Part shown: piece after piece, positions 10,461 to 20,111 of the stretch
Layout: every line of letters starts with the position of its first letter
Position numbering within the stretch: the first letter of the stretch is position 1
Source: CAVWXT01 sp963759115
Lineage (GTDB): Bacteria; Planctomycetota; Planctomycetia; Pirellulales; Thermoguttaceae
Direction of reading: 5' to 3'
DNA length: 64,000 nt
Assembly: GCA_963759115.1 (NCBI GenBank)
Contig: CAVWXT010000001.1
Location: 1,116,001 to 1,180,000 of the forward strand
Translations under genes and position numbers: made by a program
The notes under the pieces: generated by a model
What the model saw: the letters and a program-made list of their open reading frames with translations, nothing else
Databases searched by the model: none
What the model was told of the DNA's origin: nothing

Positions 10461-12246
10461 GTGGCGACTGCGACCGATCCGAAATCTGCCAATTCCCACC
10501 AGCCGGCCAATCCGCAACCCGTCAGCGGGGCGGATATCGTCGTGCAAAGCCTGGTGAACCACGGCGTGGACACCGTCTTCGCCTACCCCGGCGGCGCGGT
10601 CATTCCCCTGCACCAGGCGCTAACGCGGTTCCGCGACAAGGTCCGCGTGATCCTTCCGCGGCACGAGCAAGGGGGCGGGTTCGCCGCTCAGGGCTACGCC
10701 CGCTCCACCGGCAAGATCGGCGTCTGCATGGCCACCAGCGGACCGGGAGCCACCAACCTGGTGACCGCCATCGCCGACGCCAAGCTCGACAGCGTGCCGC
10801 TTTTGGCCATCACCGGCCAGGTGGGCACCCCGGTGATCGGCACCGACGCCTTTCAGGAAACGCCCATCGTCGAGGTCTGCCGCAGCGTCACCAAGCACCA
10901 TTACCTGGTGACCGAGGTCCAGGACATCGCCCGCGTGATGCGCGAGGCGTTCCACGTGGCCACCACCGGCCGGCCCGGGCCCGTGCTGGTGGATATTCCC
11001 AAACGTGCAGAACATGCAGGCCGTGCCCGACTACGACGCCCCCCTGCAACTGCCGGGCTATCGCAACGAAGAGTGCTGTGCCACGGCGGACGAGATTGCC
11101 GCCGCGGCGGCGATGATCCGCGCCGCCAAGCGACCCGTGATTTACGCGGGCGGCGGCGTGATCGGCGCCGGGGCCAGCGAGGAATTGACGCTCTTGGCGC
11201 GCAAGACCGGCATCCCCGTCACGACAACGCTGAACGGCCTGGGCTGCTTCCCCGGCGACGATCCGCTCTCGCTGGACATGTTGGGCATGCATGGCAGCAT
11301 TTATGCCAACTACGCGGTCGACAATGCCGACTTGCTGCTGGCCCTGGGCGTGCGGTTCGACGACCGCGTCACCGGCAAGGTGTCGGAGTTCGCCAGCCGC
11401 GCGAAGATCGTCCACGTCGAAATCGACCCCTCGGAGATCGGCAAGATCAAGCGGCCCCACCTGGCGATCGTTAGCGACGTGATGTGCTTCTTGCGGGAGT
11501 TGAACAAGGTGGTGGAGCGGCCTGACGTGGACGAGTGGCGGAGGAAGGTGGCGGTGTGGAAGCGCGACGAACCGTTCCGCTACGACGAAGACTTCGACGG
11601 CATCCTGGCCCAGCACGCCATCCGCGAGTTGTACCGCCTGACCAAGGACCGCGACGCGATCATCACCACGGGCGTGGGCCAGCACCAGATGTGGTCGGCC
11701 CAATATTACAAGTTCCGCCGGCCGCGGCGGTGGATTTCCAGCGGCGGGCTGGGCACGATGGGTTTCGGTCTGCCGGCGGCCGTGGGCGCCAAGGCGGCCA
11801 ACCTCGACAAGCTCGTGGTCGATATCGACGGCGACGGCAGCCTGTTGATGAACATCCAGGAAATGGCCACCTGCCACTGCGAGAAACTGCCGGTGAAGGT
11901 GCTGCTGCTGAACAACATGCACTTGGGCATGGTGGTGCAGTGGGAGGACCGCTTCCACGCGGCCAACCGGGCCCACACCTATCTCGGCTCGATCGACGAC
12001 CCCGAGGCCACCGGCCAGGGCGACGGCATCACGCCGGCCCAGCGTTACCCCGATTTCGCGGCCATCGCCCGCGGTTTCCAGTGGGACGCTCGCCGCGTGT
12101 GGCGCAAGGAAGAGTTGAGAGAGGCCATCCAGGAAATGATCGATTCGGCCGGGCCGTATCTGCTGGACGTGCAGGTGCCCTACCAGGAGCACGTGCTGCC
12201 GATGATCCCGGCGGGAATGACGGTAAGGGATTTGATCAAGGAGTGA
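10461..12246 (+). pseudogene. ilvB: Acetolactate synthase large subunit, one frameshift
   Basis: Bridging one shift gives 595 residues, the usual length for the catalytic subunit of acetolactate synthase, which condenses pyruvate (or pyruvate plus 2-oxobutyrate) in valine, leucine and isoleucine synthesis. The GTG start at 10461 has AAAGGTG upstream. The order is typical: PYR domain with YPGGAVIPLHQAL, LPRHEQGGGFAAQGYA (catalytic Glu in the HEQ) and TSGPGATNLVT; a central domain with MLGMHGSIYANYA; and a C-terminal PP domain with the thiamine diphosphate motif GDGSLLMNIQEMAT ... LLLNN and VVQWEDRF. The frame moves +1 near 10998-11004, between DIPK and NVQNMQAVPDYD, at an AAAC tract. As this is normally an essential biosynthetic gene and every motif is intact, a sequence error is a real possibility. 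No small subunit gene (ilvH) follows. Confidence 0.85.
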
Positions 12247-12282
12247 GCGCGTTCCGGATCCAATGGAACGGGGGAATACGAT

Positions 12283-12516
12283 ATGGTCGAACGAATTTCC
12301 GTTGACTCTCGCATCCACTTTGGCAAACCTTGCGTGGCCGGCACTCGAATTCTGGTACAGAATGTTCTCGAACTCCTGGATGAAGGCGTCACGATTGAGG
12401 AGATCGTCAGGGATTACTATCCGGAACTGACATCGGACGACATTCACGCTTGTATGCGCTACGCGATTGCGCTGGTAGCGGGTGAAGAAGTCCACTTGGC
12501 GGCAGCCGAGACATGA
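12283..12516 (+). CDS. DUF433 antitoxin
   Basis: A 77-residue protein of the DUF433 type: RISVDSRIHFGKPCVAGTRI followed by VLELLDEGVTIEEIVRDYYP and LTSDDIHACMRYA. These are small winged-helix proteins that serve as antitoxins or DNA-binding partners of DUF5615 PIN-like proteins. Its stop codon overlaps the start of the next gene by ATGA, which indicates translational coupling of the pair. Such pairs are expected to repress their own promoter; no operator can be identified with certainty here. Confidence 0.85.
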   Translation: MVERISVDSRIHFGKPCVAGTRILVQNVLELLDEGVTIEEIVRDYYPELTSDDIHACMRYAIALVAGEEVHLAAAET

Positions 12517-12875
12517 AGTTCCTGCTCGATCAAGACGTGTATGCGAACACCGGGCGTTTCTTGAGCAGCCTGGGGCATGATGTTGTGTCCGTGGCGCAGC
12601 TCGGACTTATGAGGCTCGCGGACGAACAGTTGCTCGAAGTGGCTCGGGAGCAGATGCGGCTCCTGGTGACACGTGATCGGGACTATGGGCACCTTGTTTT
12701 CGTGAAGGGGATTCGCGTGGGGGTCCTCTATCTTCGGATGTTGCCGCGAACACAAGGCGCGGTGCATAGCGAGCTGGAACGCGTGCTGAGAAGCCACTCT
12801 GAAGAAGAGTTGCGACAACTGTTTGTGGTGGTGGAGCCCGGTGGGCATCGCATACGAAGAATAGGCGGTGAGTAG
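12513..12875 (+). CDS. DUF5615 PIN-like toxin
   Basis: A 120-residue protein of the DUF5615 (Mut7-C/PIN-like) family. The N-terminal FLLDQDV supplies the first acidic residue, and LLVTRDRDYGHLVF supplies the second acidic cluster, as in VapC-like nucleases. It overlaps the DUF433 gene by 4 nt, so the two are made together, as expected for a toxin-antitoxin module. The RNase role is inferred from fold and context only. Confidence 0.82.
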   Translation: MKFLLDQDVYANTGRFLSSLGHDVVSVAQLGLMRLADEQLLEVAREQMRLLVTRDRDYGHLVFVKGIRVGVLYLRMLPRTQGAVHSELERVLRSHSEEELRQLFVVVEPGGHRIRRIGGE

Positions 12876-12995
12876 AGGCTTGCACACGCCGAAGCCCGCA
12901 TGATGGAGGCTGGTGTGCTGGCCGTGTCACATGCTGCCAGCGATTCTGACCGGGGCGACCACACGGCGTGTCTCTTTGTCATGGGAGTGGACGTA

Positions 12996-13748
12996 ATGGA
13001 CGAGAAACGCAAAGTGAGCGTTGCCGAGGTCCTCTTACTTCCCACGCCTACAGACGTGCAGTGCGAGACGTTCATTGTTCATCTTGCCGACGTTCATAGC
13101 TGGTACAAAACGTTGCCTCTCCTTGGTGGCGCGGAATTCATTGTCTTCCTCGATCCGCAAGCTGGCCAGGGATACCCGCTCGAACATCCGCAGTTGCCGA
13201 ATAACCGAACGCCTGAAGGGTACCCGAAGCCAAACACCGTCGAAGTCTATCGCTCGGCGTTCGGGCATCTAAACTACATGTGGCGTGCCTCGCCTTTCGA
13301 ACCGCATGGTTCGGATGGTCGGGACTTCTTGAGGGACCCGATCATCATTCTCGATGAATTCCTGGCTGAACTGGGACGATTCACTTTGCACCCTTACATT
13401 GCCGGCGACTTCTACTGGAGTGTTCACGAGGTGGCCGTACAGGCCATCAGCTACGGCGCCTATCACCCACGTGCTGAATTGGTTCGTGAAGCATTTGCCG
13501 CCGATGCCGAGATGGACCGGGCCTGGCAGGAGCTGTCGAATGAGCAGCGAGAATTGGCTTGCGCTCTTCACCGTGATCCGGTGGCACGCACGCGTGTGTC
13601 AGAGCCGGTCGCACGGTATGAGGACCGTAAGGACAAGTACGATAATCTGATGGGTGAATTGCGAGCCCCCGAGGTTGCAACGATTCGCAATCACGTCTTG
13701 GGGCTGCAAAAGTGGCACACAAGAAGCTGCAAAGGAGCGGTTGGATGA
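12996..13748 (+). CDS. Hypothetical protein coupled to a GH2 gene
   Basis: I do not recognise this 250-residue protein. The start at 12996 is preceded by GGGAG with 8-nt spacing, which favours it over upstream in-frame codons at 12900 and 12981. The sequence is soluble, without signal peptide or membrane segments; it has conserved-looking aromatic stretches (LADVHSWYKTLPLL, EFIVFLDPQAGQGYP, AGDFYWSVHEVAVQAISYGA) and a charged C-terminal helix. Its stop overlaps the GH2 start as ATGA, implying co-translation. The coupling may simply be positional, because the GH2 protein is exported and this one is not. Confidence 0.6.
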   Translation: MDEKRKVSVAEVLLLPTPTDVQCETFIVHLADVHSWYKTLPLLGGAEFIVFLDPQAGQGYPLEHPQLPNNRTPEGYPKPNTVEVYRSAFGHLNYMWRASPFEPHGSDGRDFLRDPIIILDEFLAELGRFTLHPYIAGDFYWSVHEVAVQAISYGAYHPRAELVREAFAADAEMDRAWQELSNEQRELACALHRDPVARTRVSEPVARYEDRKDKYDNLMGELRAPEVATIRNHVLGLQKWHTRSCKGAVG

Positions 13749-15878
13749 AACGTTGCAGATATCTATCGTTGTTGGTCCTCCTTATCGTTACGGCAGTAGC
13801 TGGCCGAAACGCGATCGCCTCACTCAAGCCGCTTCCGCCCCGGCAAGTTGTCAATCTCGACGGCCCATGGCAAATCGAACAGGGCGGCATGGAGACGGCG
13901 CCGCTGGCGTTCTCGCATACGGTCGTCGTGCCGGGGCTGGTTGATATGGCGCAGCCGGCGTTCGCCGAGGCAGGCAAGAAGAGCGATCTCCGCCAGGCCT
14001 TCTGGTATCGCCGCACGTTCAAGCTGGACGGGCCCGTCCCGGCGGTGGCCATTCTCAAGATTCACAAGGCCCAATACGGCACGAAGGTTTTTCTGAACGG
14101 CCAAGTCGTAGGCGAGCACCTGCCCTGCTTCACGCCCGCCCTGCTGGACGTCAAACCGTATCTCAAGGGCGAGGGCCAAACGAACGAACTCGTCATCCGT
14201 CTCGGCGCCAACCGCGAGTCGCTCCCCGACGACGTGCCTACCGGCTGGGATTTCGAGAAATACCTGTTCACCCCGGGCATCTACGACTCGGTGGAATTGA
14301 TCCTCACCGGCGTGCCCTACGTGGCCAACGTGCAGATCGTGCCCGACGTCCCCGGCAAGTCGGTGCGGGTGGTGGCCGAAGTGCAGGCCGGCGGCCAGGC
14401 GTGTGATTTCACCGCCAACTTGGAAGTGTGCGAGGCGGCAAGCGGCAGGGCGGCCGGTTCGGCCAAGACGCCGCCGACGCACTTGGCAGCCAACGAGCAA
14501 ACGAAGCTCGACCTGACGATCCCCATCCAGAATTGCCGGCTCTGGTCGCCCGAGGACCCGTTTCTGTACGAGTTGAAGATCGGCACGGGCAGCGATGCCG
14601 CGAAGGTCCGTTTCGGCATGCGCTCGTTCACTTTCGATCCGGAGACGAAGCGGGCCATGCTCAACGGCAAACTCTACTATATGCGCGGCACCAACGTGAC
14701 GCTCTACCGCTTCTTCGAGGACGCCCTGCGCGGCGATCTGCCGTGGCGGGCCGATTGGGTCCGCCGCCTGCACCAACAGTTCAAGAGCATGCACTGGAAC
14801 TCGATCCGCTATTGCATCGGCTTCCCGCCGGAGTTCTGGTACGACATCGCCGACGAAGAGGGCTTTCTGATCCAGGACGAGTTTCCGATCTGGCTGTTGG
14901 GCAAGGCGCCGGAGAATCCACAGGCCGAGAAACTCGTCCCCCAATACACCGAGTGGATGCGGGAGCGTTGGAACCATCCCTGCGTGGTGATCTGGGACGC
15001 CCAGAACGAGAGCCGCACCATCGAGACCGGCAAGGCGATCCGGGCCGTGCGCCACCTCGATCTGTCGAACCGCCCCTGGGAGAACGGTTGGGCCGAGCCG
15101 CAAACGCCCAGCGACTGCATGGAGGCCCATCCTTATCTCTTCCAGCGGGGGTGGGAAGGCAAGAACCCGTTCCATCTCTGAGGAACTTGAAAAGGTCTCC
15201 GGCAAGCCGCGGCCCTCCGGCACGCAGAACAAACTCCCCGTGTCGATCGTCATCAACGAGTACGATTGGCTGTGGTTGAACCGGGACGGCAGCCCGACGT
15301 GCCTGTCGGCGAAAGTGTACAAGAGTCTGCTCGGCACGCAATCGACGGTCGAGCAACGCCGGATGCTGCAAGCCCGCTATACGGCCGCGCTCACGGAGTT
15401 CTGGCGCTGCCATCGCGAGGTTGCAGCCGTGATGCACTTCTGCGGCCTGGGCTACTCGCGGCCCGGCGACAAACCGCGGCCTGAAGGCGGCGCCACCTGC
15501 GACATCTTCGTCGACATCCAGCGGTTGACGATCGAGCCTCTCTTCGAGGAGTACGTCCGCGAGGCGTTCAACCCCGTCGGGCTGATGCTCGACTTCTGGG
15601 CCGACGAAGTGGCCGCCGGCGAGCCCCGGCCATTGAAAGTCGTGGTCATCAACGACCTCGATCAAGCGTGGAGCGGCCCGGTGCAATTGCGCATCGGACA
15701 AGGAGGCAAGCAACTGCCCGCTCAATCGAAAGAGTGCAAGCTGTCCGCCTACGGACAGCAGACGCTCACGTTCGACGTGGCGTTTCCCAAGGAGCCGGGC
15801 GATTACACCATCGGCGCCGAACTACCCGACCGCAACGGAAAGCCCGTGCGGAGCCTCCGCGATTTCAAGGTGAAGTGA
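13745..15878 (+). pseudogene. GH2-family glycoside hydrolase, one frameshift
   Basis: About 711 residues when one shift is bridged. AAGGAG lies 7 nt before the ATG, and residues 1-25 form a signal peptide (MKRCRYLSLLVLLIVTAVAG). The architecture is that of GH2 beta-galactosidase/beta-glucuronidase relatives: an N-terminal sugar-binding jelly roll (VVNLDGPWQIEQGG, AFWYRRTFKLDG), an immunoglobulin-like domain (RLWSPEDPFLYELKIG), then a TIM barrel with MRGTNVTLYR and the acid/base Glu in CVVIWDAQNESR. The barrel continues after the shift with VSIVINEYDWLWL. The frame moves +1 near 15173-15180 at a CTCT tract, consistent with loss of one CT unit. The enzyme would be secreted or periplasmic; substrate specificity cannot be read from sequence. 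Confidence 0.78.
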
Positions 15879-16036
15879 CTCGCCGACGCGGCCACCGAAC
15901 CATCCGGCCATCGGTTGGGGTGGCAATTGCACGGCTGCCCCGCCGTACGACAAAAGGGGATGGCCGTACAACTGCCATCCCAACAGGAACGGTTCTGAAA
16001 CAGCTTCTGAACCATCCGGCCAGGGCCTACTCGAAG

Positions 16037-16440
16037 TCACTTCTTCTGGAGAAACAACACGGCGTCGCCGGAGAAGGGCGATTTCAGCATGCGCTTCGCT
16101 CCGCCGGCAACCGCGCCGCCTTGCGTAACGATTCCATCCACGGGCCGCAGCCACTCGACGGCCAGTTCACCGGTGGCTGACGACAGATCGACGGTAACTT
16201 CCCCGCCATCGGGCAAAAAGACCAAGTACTCCTTGCCCGGACTGGCCAAACAGTAGCTTGTCGAAACCAGTTCGCCCATTGGCGCCGTCTCGGCCAGATT
16301 CATCCGCATAGCGTAGCGGCGCAATTGGCCCATGGCCTCGCGGAGCGCGTCCCAATAAGGATCGGGCGTGTCGCCGCTCGGGTTGTTGCGGCCGGCGTCC
16401 TTGCTTGGATCGAGGTAAGGATCCATGAAGATGCACTGAT
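16037..16440 (-). pseudogene. C-terminal fragment of a collagen-binding-domain glycosidase-like protein
   Basis: The fragment (MDPYLDP ... YWDALREAMGQLRRYAMRMN ... STSYCLASPGKEYLVFLPDG ... VDLSSATGELAVEWLRP) matches the C-terminal portion of DUF4038-type glycosidases, including the domain named putative collagen-binding domain of a collagenase. The large N-terminal TIM barrel is absent: upstream sequence switches at about 16440 to an integrase fragment in another frame. It converges with the GH2 gene, so it is probably what is left of a polysaccharide-degradation gene after integration or deletion. Confidence 0.65.
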
Positions 16441-16677
16441 ATCGGCGTCCAGGTCGTGCTTGGCGTGGTCGAGGTATGCGTCGATGACCGACGCTACGGT
16501 CTGGTCAGGACTGCCGACGCCAGGGTTAGCGGCCGCCTCAAGTTCGAGTTCGTGCCACCGCTGGAGTGCCGACTGTTTATATCTGCGGCCTTGGGCAAGC
16601 CGTTGCTGCTTGCCGTTCATGCAGACATACCACCAGCCATCAGACCGGCGGAACCAGGGACGAGCTTTTCGTGCCAT
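16441..16677 (-). pseudogene. Tyrosine recombinase (integrase), N-terminal fragment
   Basis: About 79 residues starting MARKARPWFRRSDGWWYVCM and continuing GKQQRLAQGRRYKQSALQRW and SPDQTVASVIDAYLDHAKHD. This is the AP2-like/SAM-like N-terminal arm and the start of the core-binding domain of phage-type site-specific recombinases. The catalytic domain (R-H-R-Y) is missing; the sequence runs directly into an unrelated fragment at about 16440. The gene starts about 230 bp from the 3' end of a tRNA-Ile gene and points away from it, the usual arrangement for an element integrated at a tRNA. Confidence 0.65.
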
Positions 16678-16905
16678 CGCAGAACCTCCCAATCCAAGAT
16701 CTCCTGAAGGAAACACGAGGCTGGACTGGCAAGTCCTGCTGCAACTTCCCGTCCGGCTGGTACCCGGGCGGGAAGCTCGTTTTCATTCGGCCACCGACGC
16801 GATTCCGTGCAAGATTCCGTGCAACCGAGGCTTCAGTCGCGATTTGCCTTGCCGTCTCTTCGCCTGCAACCTTTTACGAACACATACACATATCTTGCAA
16901 TCAGT

Positions 16906-16978
16906 GGGCGCACCAAGATTCGAACTTGGGACCTCGTCCTTATCAGGGACGCGCTCTAACCAACTGAGCTATGCGCCC
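16906..16978 (-). tRNA. tRNA-Ile (GAU)
   Basis: The minus strand folds into a standard cloverleaf: acceptor stem GGGCGCA/TGCGCCC, D arm GCTC-AGTTGGTTA-GAGC, anticodon stem CGTCC/GGACG with loop CTGATAA giving anticodon GAT, and T arm CCAAG-TTCGAAT-CTTGG. Length is 73 nt and CCA is not encoded. It stands alone, not inside an rRNA operon. Its 3' end faces the integrase remnant. Confidence 0.95.
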
Positions 16979-16981
16979 GAA

Positions 16982-17117
16982 GTAAAGCTTCGTCCAACCC
17001 GTCCAATTCCTTGCCTAAGTTCACCAGAGTGAATTCGCGGTTTGTCGTAATGTGTTTCTGGTAAAGTAGTTACTGCTAAGTTGCCCAAATACCCCAACGG
17101 GTTGGACGAAGCTTTAC
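16982..17117. repeat. 136-bp region bounded by a 21-bp perfect inverted repeat
   Basis: The 21 bp at 16982-17002 (GTAAAGCTTCGTCCAACCCG plus one T) recur as an exact reverse complement at 17097-17117. The interval of 94 bp has no coding capacity. The left arm begins only 3 bp from the 5' end of tRNA-Ile, where the tRNA promoter should lie. The size suggests a small non-autonomous element or a recombination site connected with the integration scar. No flanking target duplication was evident. Confidence 0.7.
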
Positions 17118-17511
17118 CGCCCGAAACCACTAAGTCGTTATTGTGTAAGGCTTTAACGCCTAACGTCCTTGTCTCGTCTAGTCTGTTGATTCAACCCAGA
17201 TGCATCCCTTTTGCACCCGGATTAACACCCGGAGGTCAACGGGATCGAACGCCGGGCGGCCAGACCGTCCGGCCGGTTGAGTTAAGCATAGTCGCGCGAT
17301 CCGGCGGCGTCAATTGGGCGGGCGTCGGGGACAGACAAAGCGAGCCGGTCTCTCGCCGAGTGTCGAAAAGGGCGAGCCGCCGTGAGGGGAAGCCCTTTTG
17401 CAGTCCGCTTGGAACACGTTGCCTGCAACCGACTTCGGCACGCCACAAGCGGCTCAGTTTCAACCCGGCCCGCGTGACAGCGGGAGTCATCGGCAATATA
17501 CTACCCTTACT
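17118..17511. other. Intergenic region, no gene recognised
   Basis: These 394 bp lead up to the inositol-phosphate synthase gene. No reading frame with recognisable coding character is seen on either strand, and no RNA structure stands out. The promoter for the synthase-methyltransferase gene group should be here. Confidence 0.3.
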
Positions 17512-18813
17512 ATGATGTCTGGTTCTCGCGTCGGTATCTGGTTGATTGGTGTCAAAGGGGGGGTGGCGTCGACGGCGATCATGGGCCTGGCGGCACTTCG
17601 GAGGGGGCTCATTTCTCCCGACGGACTGGTCAGCCACCTGCCGCAGTTCCAGCATTTGGCGTTGCTCCAATGGCAGCAGTTCGTGGTGGCGGGGCACGAC
17701 ATCCGCCGCGTTCCGCTGGTGGACGAAGTTCGGCGGTTGGTCGACGAAAGCCGCACCGTCCCCGCCCGCCTCTTCGAGCAATGCCGCGGGGAACTGGAGG
17801 AGATCGACGGGCGCATCCGGCCGGGGACCAATCACAACGTCGGGCCGACGATCGCCGCGCTGGCCGACGCCGATCTGCCGCAGAATGAGACGCCCCGCCA
17901 AGCCATCGCCCGGCTGGGCCGAGACATGGCGGAGTTCGTCGAAACGCAGCGGCTCGCTCACCTCGTAGTGGTCAACGTGGCGTCGACGGAGCCGCCCGTC
18001 GACGTTGCCGGTCTGCCGCCGACTTGGCCGGAGTTGGAACGATTGTTGGCGGCACAAGGGGGACAGTCCCCGACCAACCTTCGGTCGGTGCCCGGCGGCG
18101 AACAGGTCCAATCGCTTGGCAACGTCGGTCGCGCCGCGAAAACTGGGACAGTCCCCTGTCCCTTGCCGGCCAGTTCATTGTATGCCATCGCAGCGCTGGA
18201 GGCGGGCCATTCGTACGTCAATTTCACGCCGTCGCTCGGGCCCGCGCCGGCGGCGATCGACGATCTGGCCCGACTCCGCGGCGCCCGCTACTACGGCTGC
18301 GACGGCAAGACGGGCGAGACCTTGATGAAGAGTGTGCTGGCCCCGATGTTCGCTCAGCGAAATCTTTCGGTGTTGAGTTGGGTCGGCCACAACATCTTCG
18401 GCAACATGGACGGCCAGGTGCTCAACGATCCGGCGAACAAGCAGACGAAGATCGCCAGCAAAGACCATTTGGTGTCGGAAGTCCTCGGCTACCGGCCGCA
18501 CACGCTGGTGTCGATCGAGTACCTGCCCGATTTGGGCGACTGGAAGACGGCTTGGGACCACATTCACTTTGCGGGTTTCTTGGGCGTGCCGATGACGCTG
18601 CAATTCATCTGGCAGGGGTGCGATTCGGTGCTGGCGGCGCCCTTGGTGCTCGATCTCGTGCGTTTCAGCGAGTTGGCGCACCGTCGCGGCCACGTCGGCC
18701 CGATGCCCTTTCTGGCCAGTTTTTTCAAGAGCCCGTACGGCGTGAGCGAGCATCGCTTCGACCGCCAGTTCCAGATGTTGGAAGATTGGGCGCGGAGCAT
18801 AGAGACGCGATGA
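17512..18813 (+). CDS. Inositol-3-phosphate synthase with in-frame palindromic insert
   Basis: A 433-residue myo-inositol-1-phosphate synthase, which isomerises glucose 6-phosphate to inositol 3-phosphate using NAD. The N-terminal Rossmann motif is VGIWLIGVKGGVASTAIMGL. Other blocks are NHNVGPTIAAL, VNVASTEPPVD, YVNFTPSLGPAPAAID, RYYGCDGKTGETL (with the conserved Lys), VLSWVGHNIFGNMDGQVL and SIEYLPDLGDWKTAWDHIHF. The two ATGs at 17512 and 17515 are equivalent starts. Between LERLLAA and SSLYAIAALEAG, about 40 extra residues (roughly 183-222) come from a palindromic repeat; homologues go straight from one block to the other. The insert keeps the frame. The stop overlaps the next start as ATGA. 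Confidence 0.88.
   Translation: MMSGSRVGIWLIGVKGGVASTAIMGLAALRRGLISPDGLVSHLPQFQHLALLQWQQFVVAGHDIRRVPLVDEVRRLVDESRTVPARLFEQCRGELEEIDGRIRPGTNHNVGPTIAALADADLPQNETPRQAIARLGRDMAEFVETQRLAHLVVVNVASTEPPVDVAGLPPTWPELERLLAAQGGQSPTNLRSVPGGEQVQSLGNVGRAAKTGTVPCPLPASSLYAIAALEAGHSYVNFTPSLGPAPAAIDDLARLRGARYYGCDGKTGETLMKSVLAPMFAQRNLSVLSWVGHNIFGNMDGQVLNDPANKQTKIASKDHLVSEVLGYRPHTLVSIEYLPDLGDWKTAWDHIHFAGFLGVPMTLQFIWQGCDSVLAAPLVLDLVRFSELAHRRGHVGPMPFLASFFKSPYGVSEHRFDRQFQMLEDWARSIETR
18058..18162. repeat. Palindromic repeat element inside the inositol-phosphate synthase gene
   Basis: The insert is bounded by two copies of the 11-bp palindrome GGGACAGTCCC, at 18060-18070 and 18145-18155. Next to the left copy, 18069-18093 forms a hairpin (stem CCGACC/GGTCGG). 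These 25 bp are identical, in reverse complement, to 26904-26928 inside a TPR membrane-protein gene. The element has no stop codon in the host frame and its length does not disturb that frame. Confidence 0.8.
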
Positions 18814-20110
18814 ACGGAACGCCAGTGCAACGACTGCTCTTTACCTCCGCCGAATGTCCTCCGCAGATTCGGGAGCGCACGTCGTCCACGTTTGCCGACA
18901 ACATAAGGCTGCCGGTCCACCGCTGGTTTCGTTTCAGCGCCGGCTTTGGAGCCGACTGGGCCGAACAGGCCATTCGATCGAGCGCCGTTGCGTCACCGGC
19001 GAGAGTCCTCGATCCTTTTGCCGGTTCTGGAACTACGCTGTTGGCCGCGGAGGACGCCGCGGCCGAAGGCTACGGCATGGAAGCCCATCCGTTTCTCTAC
19101 CGCATCGCGCGGGCGAAACTTGCGCGGCGAAGCGACCCGGCCGCGTACTCGCAACTGGCTTCGCTCGTTCTCGCCGACGCCAAACATCGCGAAACCGGCC
19201 AATTCGACGAGTACCCGGCGCTGATTCAGAAGTGCTTCACCCACGAAACGCTGTGTCGGCTCGACGCATTGCGCCAGGCCGTAGAAGCGGCAAGCGACGA
19301 CACGCGGGCGTCTGAACTGGTCTGGCTTACTTTGGTGGCGATACTGCGGAAGACTTCTAATGTGAACACCGCTCAATGGCAATACATCTTGCCCAATAAG
19401 GCGAAGAAGAACCCGGCTGATCCCTTCGCAGCGTTCGGCCAGTTGTCGCGGCAGGTTTACGAAGACATGGTTCTGTCCGCGAACATACGCGGACCCAAAG
19501 CGACCCTGGTCTTCGGAGATGCACGCACGTGCCAGGGCGTGCCCGACCGGTTCGCTCAACTGGTTCTTTGCTCCCCGCCATACCCGAACAACTATGACTA
19601 TGCCGACGCCACGCGTTTGGAAATGTCTTTCTTCCGCGAGATTGCCGGATGGGGCGATCTGCAGCGCACCGTGCGAGACGGATTGATTCGTTCTTGTTCG
19701 CAGCACGTGCCGGAGAAAGCAATCGACTTGGAGAAAGTCCTTGCTGAGTCGGAAGTCGAGCCGATTCGCTCCGAGTTGTCCTCGGTTTGCCGGAAACTTG
19801 GCGAGGTCCGTCTATCGCGGGGTGGAAAGAAGACGTACCATTTGATGGTGGCCTGCTATTTTTGGATTTGGCCAAGGTGTGGAAGTCATTGCGACGCGTA
19901 TGTGATTCGCCTTGTCGCGCGTGCTTCGTTGTGGGCGATTCGGCGCCGTACGGCGTTTACGTGCCCGTGATGGAGTGGCTTGGCACATTGGCTCTCGCGG
20001 CAGGGTTTCGCTCGTTCGCCTTTGAGCGCACCCGCGACCGCAACGTGAAGTGGAAGAACCGAAAACATCGCGTTCCCTTGTGCGAGGGGCGTCTGTGGGT
20101 CGAGGGATAA
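18810..20110 (+). pseudogene. Site-specific DNA methyltransferase, one frameshift
   Basis: About 433 residues after bridging one shift. The S-adenosylmethionine motif I is LDPFAGSGTTLLAAEDAAAE near residue 65, and the catalytic motif IV is VLCSPPYPNNYDYADATRLE near residue 250. Motif I precedes IV, the gamma-like order of amino-methyltransferases (N6-adenine or N4-cytosine). The frame moves -1 at the T run 19859-19863: restoring one T joins HLMVACYF to LDLAKVWKSLRRVCD and the conserved ending VVGDSAPYGVYVPVMEWLG. It overlaps the upstream synthase gene by 4 nt and is followed one base later by a small gene that may be its partner. The sequence it recognises cannot be deduced. Confidence 0.8.
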
Positions 20111-20111
20111 C

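Noticed and set aside
10888..12495. 535-codon minus-strand frame opposite acetolactate synthase
   Set aside because: It spans ilvB and the DUF433 gene on the opposite strand and has no recognisable domain; a codon-composition shadow.
13820..15337. 505-codon minus-strand frame opposite the GH2 gene
   Set aside because: The plus-strand GH2 motifs are unambiguous; the opposite frame is low-complexity and without a start signal.
18024..18812. 5' extension of the methyltransferase frame through the inositol-phosphate synthase
   Set aside because: The first 262 codons overlap the synthase in another frame; the methyltransferase starts at 18810 with an ATGA overlap.
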